A stretch of 64,000 bases of DNA from NCBI GenBank assembly GCA_965237965.1, contig CBDEGT010000001.1, positions 558,001 through 622,000 on the forward strand, written 5' to 3'. The notes under the pieces were generated by a model, which saw nothing but the letters and a program-made list of their open reading frames with translations, was not told the origin of the DNA and searched no databases. The position numbers were made by a program, and so were the translations under genes. Position 1 is the stretch's first letter. Each line of letters starts with the position of its first letter. This document shows positions 53,195-61,870 of the stretch, piece by piece. The stretch comes from UBA2988 sp965237965 (GTDB lineage Bacteria > Gemmatimonadota > Gemmatimonadetes > Longimicrobiales > Gaopeijiaceae).

Positions 53195-54618
53195 TGGAGC
53201 TTTCCCGGCCGGCCGACCCGCACACGAACCGGATGTCCGCCAAGAAGCGCGCATACGTCGAAACCTACGGGTGCCAGATGAACATCAGCGACGGCGAGCT
53301 GATGGAGGGCATCCTTGCCGCCCACGGGTACGAGATCACCGAAGCCCCCGAGCAGGCGGACGTCGTGCTCGTGAACACGTGCGCCATTCGCGAGCACGCA
53401 GAACGGCGCGTCCTGGGTCGGGTCTCGCAGCTCGCCGTGCTCAAGAAGGATCGGCCGGGCCTCGTGATCGCGGTTACGGGCTGCATGGCGCAGCGCATGG
53501 GCGAACGTCTGCTCACTGGCGCGCCCTACGTGGATCTGGTGATGGGCCCCGACGGGTATCGGACATTGCCCCAAGCTCTCGCCCGCATCGAGCAGGCGAA
53601 GGAACCCCTCCCCGCTCGCCCCTCATGGGCTACGCGTAAGCGGCGGGTACAGCTGGCGGTCGTAGACTTCGATATCGAGGAGGGCTACGAGGGGCTCGCG
53701 CCCCATCGCGGCTCGGAGGTCACCGCCTGGGTGACCGTGCAGCGGGGCTGCGACCACCGTTGCACCTTCTGCATCGTGCCGTACGTGCGTGGCCCGGAGA
53801 AGAACCGGCGTCCTGAGGAGGTGCTCGCGGAGGTGACCGCGGTCGCGGCGCGCGGCATCACCGAGGTGACCCTGCTCGGCCAGACCGTCAACTCGTATCG
53901 CCATCAGGGGTGGGATTTCCCCCGTCTGCTCCGCGAGGTCGCCGGCGTTCCCGGAATTAGGCGTGTACGCTTCACGTCACCCCATCCGAACGACGTCACG
54001 CCCGAGTTGGTGGAGGTAATGGCGGGGGAGGGGGCCGTGTGCGAGCAGCTGCATCTCCCGGTTCAGTCCGGGAGCGACGCAGTCCTCCGACGAATGCTCC
54101 GGCGGTACACGGCCGCGGCATACCTCGAAAAAGTCGAGATGGTGCGGGACCGGATCCCGGACATTGCGCTCTCCACAGACGTGATCGTCGGGTTTCCCGG
54201 TGAGAGTGACGCGGACTTCGAGGCTACTCTGGAGCTGCTTCGCGTGGTTCGGTTCGACGACGCCTTCACCTATCGGTACTCACCGCGCGAGGGCACGCCG
54301 GCGACCCGCTTGCCGCGTGCGTCGTTCGTCTCCGAGAGCGTTGCGCGCGCGCGCCTCGGGCGCTTGATCGAGGTGTCCCGCGCTGTCCAGGGCGAGATCA
54401 ACCGCTCCGAAGTGGGTCGGATCGAAGAAGTACTGATCGAGCGCAGCGCCAAGGAGCCCGGTCAGGTGCTGGGTCGGACGCGGCGCAACAAGGTGGTTGC
54501 GTTCGACGGCGATCCGTCCTTGATCGGGAGCTACCGCTCGGTGCTCCTGGATCGGACCAGCGGCGCCACCTTCGGCGGTCGGCTGGCGGAGGAGCCGGTA
54601 CGGGCGGCAAGCGCGTGA
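53194..54618 (+). CDS. miaB: tRNA-2-methylthio-N6-dimethylallyladenosine synthase MiaB
   Basis: About 474 residues start at the ATG inside the mtaB stop (TGATG); ATG 53233 would remove a 13-residue tail and is also plausible. MiaB features are YVETYGCQMNISDGELM, NTCAIREHAERRV, VTGCMAQRMGERL, radical SAM CDHRCTFCIVPYVRG, LLGQTVNSYRHQG, LHLPVQSGSDAVLRRM, VIVGFPGESDADF and a C-terminal TRAM domain. It adds methylthio to i6A37 in UNN-decoding tRNAs. Confidence 0.95.
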   Translation: MELSRPADPHTNRMSAKKRAYVETYGCQMNISDGELMEGILAAHGYEITEAPEQADVVLVNTCAIREHAERRVLGRVSQLAVLKKDRPGLVIAVTGCMAQRMGERLLTGAPYVDLVMGPDGYRTLPQALARIEQAKEPLPARPSWATRKRRVQLAVVDFDIEEGYEGLAPHRGSEVTAWVTVQRGCDHRCTFCIVPYVRGPEKNRRPEEVLAEVTAVAARGITEVTLLGQTVNSYRHQGWDFPRLLREVAGVPGIRRVRFTSPHPNDVTPELVEVMAGEGAVCEQLHLPVQSGSDAVLRRMLRRYTAAAYLEKVEMVRDRIPDIALSTDVIVGFPGESDADFEATLELLRVVRFDDAFTYRYSPREGTPATRLPRASFVSESVARARLGRLIEVSRAVQGEINRSEVGRIEEVLIERSAKEPGQVLGRTRRNKVVAFDGDPSLIGSYRSVLLDRTSGATFGGRLAEEPVRAASA

Positions 54619-54926
54619 GCCGATTTGCCAGCGCCGCGGGCGTTCTGGCAGTCCTCGGGCTTTCGATGGCGTTTGCGGTGTTGAACGGAGGGCAGCGGGT
54701 CACCCTTCGCCTCGGGCTCACCACCTTCTATCGCGTCCCGCTCACCGCCATCGCGTTCGGCGCCCTCATCATGGGGATGCTCGTCATGCTTTTTGCCGGC
54801 GTCCATTCCGACCTCAAGGTCAGGCGGATCCTGCGGGAGCGACTGGCCGAGGAAGACCGCGAGGAGAGGGCACGCATCCTCGTCGATCGCAGTCAGCGCG
54901 ACCTGTTCGAGGGGGAGCATGGATGA
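54615..54926 (+). CDS. lapA: LapA-domain (DUF1049) inner-membrane protein
   Basis: This 103-residue protein starts at a GTG overlapping miaB by 4 bp. Two TM helices (AGVLAVLGLSMAFAVLNG and IAFGALIMGMLVMLFAGVH) flank the conserved GQRVTLRLGLTTFYRVPLT loop. A charged cytoplasmic tail (RRILRERLAEEDREERARIL) forms a helix. LapA proteins work with LapB in lipopolysaccharide assembly control in enterobacteria; lapB is not adjacent here, so only the family is certain. Confidence 0.8.
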   Translation: MSRFASAAGVLAVLGLSMAFAVLNGGQRVTLRLGLTTFYRVPLTAIAFGALIMGMLVMLFAGVHSDLKVRRILRERLAEEDREERARILVDRSQRDLFEGEHG

Positions 54927-54973
54927 GCCGATGATCGCGCCAGCCGTGGAGGCGCGACCGCCCTGATCCCGGC

Positions 54974-57285
54974 ATGATCCGCCGCGCTCCGCCAGTCGCG
55001 CTTCTGGCCCTGGGCCACGCCGCCGGTGCCCTTCCGATTCACCTGGGCGCTCCCTTTCCCGCCGCCCTCCTCCTTCCCGCCGCCCTCCTCCTTCCCATTG
55101 CGCTCTGGCGGCGCCCCGTAGTGCAGCTCGGCCTGCTCGCTGCCGCCCTGGCCGGGGCTCTCGCCGCGGAGGCGCACGTGCGAGCCGACCGCTGGGACTG
55201 CCGGCGGCGTCTTCCCGACGGCGCAGAGGTGAGGGCGCTCGGGCGTCTGCCGGGGCCCGCCGCGGACGGTCGCGCCGTCCTCTCGATGCAGACCCTGGAG
55301 GCCGGGACCGGCGTCCGAGCTCGCCTTGGAGCGGGCTGCAGCGGTGAGATCGCGCTCGCGCTTCCCGGGGACCAAGCCGACCCGCCCCCGGGGTCCCTGC
55401 TCGAGGTGGAGGGCCGCTGGCGCGCATCCCCCTCAGCCCGATCGGCCGCCTGGGCGGGGGTGCTCCGCGTTGATCGGTGGCGCGCGGCGAGCGATCGCGA
55501 CACGGGTGGCTTCGCCCGCCTCCGGACGGTACTCGGGGGCCGCGCCGCGGAGCGCCTTCAGCGGACCTTCGGCGTGCGCGGCCCGCTCGCGAATGCGCTC
55601 GTGCTCGCCCGGCGCGAGGGGATGGACCGTGAGCTGCGCGAGGCGTTCGCGCGCTCGGGGATCGCACACCTACTCTCGATCTCGGGCTTCCACGTGGGCG
55701 TCGTCGCAGGGGTCTTGTTCGCGCTGCTCCGGCTCGGCCGAATCGGAGCGGGCGGCGCGCGGCTCGTGGCGGCGGCCGGAGTCTGGGGCTACGTGCTGCT
55801 GATCGGCGCGCCCGATCCTGCGGTGCGCGCGGCGCTGCTGCTCACCCTGTTCGCGGCCGCCCGCCGCGCGGGACGCCCGCTGGCCGCCGAGGGGGCGCTC
55901 GCGGCCGCGTTCCTGGGGATGGCGAGCCTCGACCCCGGTGCTACGGGGCGCGCCGGCTTCCAGCTCTCGTTCGCGGGTGCCACGGGCCTGGTCCGGCTCG
56001 GCCCGCCTGCGGACGGTTTCCTCCGGCGGGTCGCGCGCCGCGGCTGCCGGGAGGTCTCCGCGGGGCGCTCGCCGCGGGCGTCGGGGCGACCGTCGCGACG
56101 CTGCCGATCGTCGCCTGGCACTTCGAACGGGTCTCGCTCGTCGGCGTGCCGGCGACGCTCGTCGCGGGTCCGCTGGTCGCATTAGTCATCCCGGGGCTGC
56201 TCCTGGTGCTCCTGCTCGGTCCCCTCTCGGAGGGGATCGCCGCGTTCATCGGAGGGGGAACCGACCTGCTGCTCGCAGCCCTCGTCCAGGTCGTCGCATG
56301 GTCCGCGCAGCCCGAGTGGGCCGCCGTAGCGGTGAGCCGCGGGTGGGTGCTCGCAGGAGGCTTCGGCTGGGCGGTGGCCGCAACCGCGTTGAGCCACGCC
56401 ACCGGTCTCGCCCGCGGAACCCGCTGGATCGTGCTCGCTGCCGGCTCCGCCGTCGCTGCGCTTCTCGCTCCGGCGTGGTCCGCGGTTGCCGATCGGGGTA
56501 CCGTCGCGATCGAGGTGCTCGACGTGGGTCAAGGCGACGCCATCCTGATCCGATCACCGGCTCGCCGCTGGGTTCTGGTGGACGCGGGACCCCGCTCGAA
56601 CGACTGGGACGCCGGGGCCCGGGTGGTCCTTCCGGCGCTCAGGCGTCGGGGGGTGGACCGCCTCGAAGCGCTCGTGCTCACGCATCCGCATCTGGACCAC
56701 GTCGGTGGCGCCGCAGCCGTCCTACGCGATGTCCCGGTCGGGGTGGTGCTCGACCCGGGACAACCGTTCGGGACCACCGGCTTCGTCGATGCGCTCGAGG
56801 CGGCGCAGCGAGTGGGGTCGCCGTGGACTGCGACCGAACGGGGCGCCGCTCTCGACGTGGACGGAATGGCGCTGGAAGTGCTTCACCCGGGCGGCGAGCC
56901 CGTGGATCCGACGGTCGATCCCAACGATGTCTCGGTCGTGCTGCTCCTCCGCTACGGCGCGTTCACCGCCCTCCTCATGGGAGACGCTCCGCGCGCGGTG
57001 GAGGAAGCTCTCGTAGCGGATGGCGGGCCTGTGGACGTTCTCAAGGTGGGCCACCACGGGAGCGAGACGAGCTCTTCGAGCGCGTTTCTCGCGCAGGCGC
57101 GCCCGGCCGTCGCGCTGATCTCGGTCGGGCGCGGGAACCGGTTCGGCCACCCACACCGCTCCGCGCTCGGCCGGCTGGAGGCCGCGGGGGCTCGCGTGCA
57201 CCGCACCGACCGTGAGGGAGTCCTGGCCGTGCGGGCACGGGGAGACGGCACCTGGACCCTGACCTCCGAGCGCGCACCCGATTGA
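54974..57285 (+). pseudogene. comEC: competence/DNA-uptake channel protein ComEC, split by a frame change near 56045
   Basis: The first half (54974-56185 as read) has an N-terminal OB-like region and the Competence domain (REAFARSGIAHLLSISGFHVGVVAG, GAPDPAVRAALLL, GRAGFQLSFAGATGLVRL). Near 56045 one base seems missing: the alternate frame continues RLPGGLRGALAAGVGATVATLPIVAWHF in step, through further TM helices and a metallo-beta-lactamase-like domain (VLDVGQGDAILI, LTHPHLDHVGG, VLKVGHHGSETSSSSAF) ending at 57285. Together they make a normal ComEC of about 770 residues, the inner-membrane channel for single-stranded DNA import. It is either a sequencing deletion or a real null allele. Confidence 0.8.
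55056..55091 (+). repeat. two perfect 18-bp tandem repeats within comEC
   Basis: The unit at 55056-55073 is repeated exactly at 55074-55091 and encodes the LPAAL-type hydrophobic repeat (PAALLLPAALLLP) in the first TM region. The in-frame 18-bp unit means copy-number change would keep the reading frame and alter TM length by six residues. Confidence 0.8.
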
Positions 57286-57407
57286 CCGGGGAGGCGCCTG
57301 CGAGGATAATCCCCGCGTGCTGAGCGCGTCCACGGGCCCGCGGCTGCGGGCGTGTTGGAACGGTCGCGGGCGGCGCCCGAGCCACTCACGGAGCATCGCG
57401 AGGAGAG

Positions 57408-58409
57408 ATGACCGAGACCAGCGTCGTGACGCTGTCCCGCCATATCGTGGAGGAGGAGCGCAGGCACCCCGAGGCAACGGGGGCGTTCAGCAACATCCTC
57501 CACGACATCGCGCTCGCGGCGAAGATCATCAGCCGCGAGGTGAACAAGGCCGGGTTGGTCGACATTCTGGGGGGGGTCGGTACCACCAACGTCCACGGCG
57601 AGCGGCAACAGAAGCTCGACGTGTTCGCCGACGAGGTCATCTACAAGGCGATGGATCACACCGGAAACCTGTGTTGCATGGCTTCCGAAGAGCATCCCGA
57701 GGTGGTGCCGATCCCGGACCGGTTCCCCCGGGGGAAGTACGTCTTGCTCTACGATCCCCTGGACGGCTCAAGCAACATCGACTTCAACGTCTCGATCGGG
57801 ACCATTTTCTCGATCCACCGCAAGCTGTCGGAGGGCATCGATGGCACGCTGGAGGACTGCCTCCAGCCGGGCCGCCGCCAACTGGCCGCGGGATACGTCG
57901 TGTACGGCTCCTCGACCATGCTCGTGTACACCAGCGGGGCTGGGGTCCACGGCTTCACCCTCGACCCCGGGATCGGCGAGTTCCTGCTCAGCCATCCCGA
58001 GATCCGGATTCCGCAGAGGCCCGTGCGCACGTACTCCGTCAACGAGTCGTACTACCCGCGCTGGTCGGCCGGCCAGCGCCAGCTCGTGAATGCGTTCAAA
58101 GGGGAGGGGAGCCTGAGCTCCCGCTACATCGGCTCGCTGGTCGCGGACGTTCACCGCACGCTGCTCGCAGGGGGGATCTTCATGTACCCGGCGGACGACA
58201 GGAGCCCCCGCGGCAAGCTCCGACTGCTCTACGAGGCGGCCCCGTTGGCCATGATCTGCCGGGCGGCGGGCGGTGGAGCGATCGACGGTCATCGGGAGAT
58301 CCTCGACCTGGTGCCCGACGAGCTCCACGAGCGGACCCCTCTCTACATCGGCTCCCTTGACTTAGTCGAGCGCGCCAGAACCATGCTCACCTCCGATTCA
58401 GAATTCTGA
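57408..58409 (+). CDS. fbp: fructose-1,6-bisphosphatase, class I
   Basis: This 333-residue enzyme starts at the ATG after AGGAGAG. Motifs are DIALAAKIISREVNKAG, GERQQKLDVFADEV, the metal and substrate-binding YDPLDGSSNIDFNVSIGTIFSI (the DPLDGSSN core), GAGVHGFTLDPGIGEF and YIGSLVADVHRTLL with GGIFMYPAD. It hydrolyses fructose-1,6-bisphosphate in gluconeogenesis and connects with triose phosphate made by GlpD. It appears to be a single-gene unit. Confidence 0.96.
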   Translation: MTETSVVTLSRHIVEEERRHPEATGAFSNILHDIALAAKIISREVNKAGLVDILGGVGTTNVHGERQQKLDVFADEVIYKAMDHTGNLCCMASEEHPEVVPIPDRFPRGKYVLLYDPLDGSSNIDFNVSIGTIFSIHRKLSEGIDGTLEDCLQPGRRQLAAGYVVYGSSTMLVYTSGAGVHGFTLDPGIGEFLLSHPEIRIPQRPVRTYSVNESYYPRWSAGQRQLVNAFKGEGSLSSRYIGSLVADVHRTLLAGGIFMYPADDRSPRGKLRLLYEAAPLAMICRAAGGGAIDGHREILDLVPDELHERTPLYIGSLDLVERARTMLTSDSEF

Positions 58410-58425
58410 GAAGCCTTCAGAATTC
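58401..58425. repeat. inverted repeat covering the fbp stop codon
   Basis: GAATTCTGA (58401-58409) pairs with TCAGAATTC (58417-58425) around a 7-nt loop. The left arm ends with the fbp stop codon. There is no T-tract, so it is more likely an mRNA-stabilising or rho-independent-like weak hairpin than a full terminator. Confidence 0.6.
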
Positions 58426-58495
58426 CACGGGACTTCCAGAGCCACCAGCACCGCACCGGGGGGAGAAAAGCCCGGAAACTAGGCCTTTTCAAAGG

Positions 58496-58511
58496 TGGCA
58501 CGCGGCCTGCA
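58496..58511 (+). promoter_or_regulatory. sigma-54-type promoter for the surface protein gene
   Basis: TGGCACG at 58496-58502 and CTGCA at 58507-58511 put GG and GC exactly 10 nt apart, fitting the RpoN -24/-12 consensus TGGCACG-N4-TTGCA with one mismatch. Transcription would start near 58523, about 68 nt before the ATG at 58591. RpoN and an activator site are not visible in the window. Confidence 0.5.
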
Positions 58512-58557
58512 CTCAGCCCCCCCGGTTCAGTACGTCCATGACCCGAAGAATTTCCGT

Positions 58558-58626
58558 AGGTCTGTTCCACCTTTGGCGGATAGAAAACACATGTTGAAGC
58601 GATCCAAGTTCCTCACGTTGGCGGCC
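58558..58626 (+). repeat. leader and signal-peptide start shared with the paralogue at 63355
   Basis: From AGGTCTGTTCCAC (58558) through the ATG (58591) and the first codons (KRSKFLT), the sequence matches 63355-63423 at most positions without indels; the constant offset is 4797. Homology stops abruptly upstream of 58558/63355. The shared block marks two members of one surface-lipoprotein family. Confidence 0.8.
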
Positions 58627-61556
58627 GCGCCACCACCACGACTGCCTCGGGTGCGTTCACCTTCGCGGGCGTGGCGGCGGGGTCCTACACGGTGACCATC
58701 AGCGGCTTCTCGAGCGGTGTCGCCTTCCCGAGCACCACCCAGGCCGCCGTGGTCACGGCGGGGGGAACGGCTACGGTGAGCTTCGCCGGTAGCGAGATCA
58801 AGAACTCCATCATCGCGGTGACGGTGGCCGGGTCGACCGGTCCGCTTGCCAGCGTCAACGTCAGCATCAGCGGGGCCGGCACCGGCACCAAGGTGACCGA
58901 TGCGACGGGCGTCGTGTCCTTCACCGGGCTGGCCGCAGGCTCTTATACGGTAACCATCAGCGGCACGCCGGCCGGGCAGATGTGCTCGGTGACCTCGCAG
59001 TCCACTTCGGTGCCGGCGGGTGAGACCCGTAGCCTGAGCTTCACCTGCGTGTCTTCGATGACGGCCAGCATCACGGGTCGCATGTTCCTGGACGAGAACG
59101 ACAAGAACAACCTCGACGACGGGACGTTGCTCGAGGACAACCTCGCGGCGGCCAACGTGGTGATCCAGCTCGAGGGTCCGACGATTGGCGTGACGCAGAC
59201 GACCCAGACTGACGCCAACGGGGACTTCTCGTTTACCGAGCTGAGTGACGGTCAGTACAACGTCAGGATCGACTCGGACGACACCGACATCCCGGACAAC
59301 GTGGAGTTCGGACTCGCCAGCGAGACGGTCGGTCCGATCATACTGGCTGCCGGTGGGACCGCCGCGGCCAACTTCCCCTTCGACATCATCGGCCAGACCC
59401 TGAACGTGTTTGTGTTCGTGGGCACGGACGATGACGAGCCAGGCATCGGGCCAGTCGAGGGCACGACCATCGACCTGTATCCTACAGCAGAGGATGTGAC
59501 TGCATCGACCAACCTGCTTGCCAGCGAGGTCACGGACGAGACCGGCGCCGCGACGTTCGAGTTCGACCGCGCCGACGACACGAGTCCGCAGGGCGGTACG
59601 GACAACATCGTGTTCGCGGACTTCATTTCCGTGCCGGGACCCCTCGATCTGGGTGCCGACACCGAGGACCCGATGGAGGTCGCCTACGATCCCCGCTCCG
59701 AAGTGGCGATGGCTCCCGACACCTTCGATGTGCTCAACCGCAAGGTGACGATGGCGATCGACGTGCTCGGCGCGACGGGCTCGATGGACGCGCTCGAGGG
59801 CTGGCGTGTGATCATGTTCCGCAACGATACGGTCGCACCGTTCGATGCCGACGAGGTCACGGACGAGGACGGGCGCGTCATTTTCGAGCGCACCGTTGCT
59901 GCGGCGAACCTGCCGGACACGTTCTTCTTCCGCTTGGCGACTGCTCAAGCGGCGGCGGGAACGCACTCGTTCAGCGCCGATAACGAGGCCGGAATGGGTG
60001 TCGAGGCCGGTAGGTGGCTAATGCTCGAGCATGACGGTCTTTACGGCGTCGGAGACACGACTGTGGTGGGTGACGTCGCGGTGACGTTCGACGACGTCGA
60101 CATCGTGGTTCGCATACACCATGAAAACGACGACACGGTCGGCCTGACCGGCGGCGACAACTTCGGCGGGTCGACGCTGGTCGAAGCCACGTTGACCTAC
60201 GTCGACGACGATGGCGACGAGGTGGAGACAATGCTCACTCCGGCCGCTGGTGCTGGCGGTGAGGTGACCTTCCTGAACATCCCGACCAACAGCGATCCGT
60301 ACACGCTGGCCCTCGAGTCCCAGCACGACAGTCTCATTGTGCTGGGTGAGGACGAGTTCACACTTGGTTCGGGTACGCTCGGCGATCTGAGCAGTGGCTC
60401 GATCGAGACGACCATCTGCGTCGTTGGGGCCACCGACGACGAGGACGAGTGCAGCGTGGCCGGGCTCAAGTGGACCAACGGGCCCGTCCGCGGCAACATC
60501 ACGGACGTGTCTGGTACCGTCTTCGCGGAGGACGTGCCGGTCCGTGTGTCCGCTTACCCGGGTACGATCGAGCCCAACCCGCTCGACACGATCGTGACGG
60601 TGAACGCCGCCGGCGCGTACAAGGCGGTCGCCACCGAGGGCATGTACATCGTCGAGGTGATGGACTTGATTGACGGCGATGGCGACACGATCTGGACCTT
60701 CGAGGGCCAGCGGGTCGATACGGTTGACGTCGAGGGCAGAAACGCCATCGCGGACACCGACTACATCGCGATCCGCGCTGACACCGAGATTCGCGGTGTG
60801 GTCGTGAACGATCGCGACAACGACAACAACACGGTGGACGCCGGTGAGGCGCTCGAGGGCGTCATGATGCGGTTGTACCGTGACAACAGCGGCACGCCGA
60901 CCGTAGACACCGATTCGCTGGTGGCAGAGATGGAAACCGACGCGAACGGTGGCTACATCTTCGACGGGCTGCGCGAAGGCATTTACATCGTCAAGGCGGT
61001 CCAGCCGAGCAATGCGATCGTGCTGACCGGGTTGGTCGGCGGCACGCCGGTCGACACGCAGATCGTCAATACCACGGCGATACCGCCGACGAGTGACGCT
61101 GCTGACCAGGACGGCCGGAGCCGGGTCGGTAACTTGATCCCGAGACCCGGACTACCGCGGTTCGACTACGACCTCAGCGTGACCGAGGACCCAGATCCGT
61201 CGCACTTCACGTACCTGCTCTCTACAGGTATCGCGCAGGGTACGGTGAAGGACGGGGCCGGCGATGGGGTCGGAGGTGTGACGGTGACCATCCGTCGATG
61301 CCAGACCTCAGCCGGGTCTACGAACCCACCGTCGTCTGGTAGTTGTGCCGCCACCTACGATTCGAGCTTCGGTGCGGCGAGCGCCATCACGAACGAAGCC
61401 GGTGGCTTCACGTTCTCGAATCTCCGCGAGGGTGTGTACGAAGTGAGGCCGACGGGCTTCCCGGCCGGCTTCACCGACGCGAATCCGGATTCTCGCTTGT
61501 ACCTGATCGATACTCCGGCGGATACCGAGACCGGTAACTTCACAGTGGTGCCGTAA
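58591..61556 (+). pseudogene. large Cna-B/SdrD-B-type surface protein with deleted signal-peptide region
   Basis: The body, in frame from about 58623 to 61556, has roughly 970 residues of repeated Ig-like carboxypeptidase-regulatory/Cna-B modules: GAFTFAGVAAGSYTVTISG, GVVSFTGLAAGSYTVTISG, ANGDFSFTELSDGQYNVRI, NGGYIFDGLREGIYIVKA and GGFTFSNLREGVYEVRP. It also contains Ca-binding-like DENDKNN and DRDNDNNTVDAGEAL. The only plausible start, ATG 58591 (MLKRSKFLTLAA), is in another frame and ends after about 35 codons. Compared with the paralogue at 63388, a segment equivalent to 133 nt, carrying the rest of the signal peptide and the lipobox, is missing at a GGC(G/T)GC repeat. Without it the protein would not be exported. 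Confidence 0.7.
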
Positions 61557-61581
61557 GCACTAGGCATCGAGCTAGAAGAAG

Positions 61582-61626
61582 CCTGCCCCCGTCCGGCGTT
61601 CCAGCTGGGCGGGGGCGGGTTTGTTT
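61582..61626 (+). terminator. intrinsic terminator after the surface protein gene
   Basis: CCTGCCCCCG (61582-61591) pairs with CGGGGGCGGG (61610-61619), including one G-T pair, followed by TTTGTTT. It lies 25 bp after the stop codon and has an 18-nt loop. Confidence 0.7.
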
Positions 61627-61862
61627 CTCGGGGAGGAAGGCGCTGGCGAAGCCCGCGCGAGTGACCGCGTTGGGCTCGGGCTAACGCTAGGCTGGCGATT
61701 GTGCTGTGTGTGGAGCGAGTGGGTGGCCAGGTTGCCATCCGGCAGATTATGTCCTACATCTGTGGCCATATTCCCATGGATCGCTGCCTGGCTGGGACTC
61801 CGCCAGAAGCCGGGCGACCCTTCCTGGTGATGCTGTACATACGATGGGATGCACGACAGTCT
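61627..61862. other. intergenic stretch left of the IS element
   Basis: These 236 bp hold only short open frames of about 60 codons with no recognisable domains and no good ribosome binding sites. Base composition is lower in GC than the flanking genes. I see no RNA gene. It may be a remnant or spacer between the two surface-protein paralogues. Confidence 0.4.
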
Positions 61863-61870
61863 TGCGCAGC
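61863..61870. repeat. 8-bp target-site duplication, left copy
   Basis: TGCGCAGC directly abuts the left inverted repeat and is repeated exactly at 63248-63255 after the right inverted repeat. An 8-bp duplication is typical of IS256-family insertion. Confidence 0.85.
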
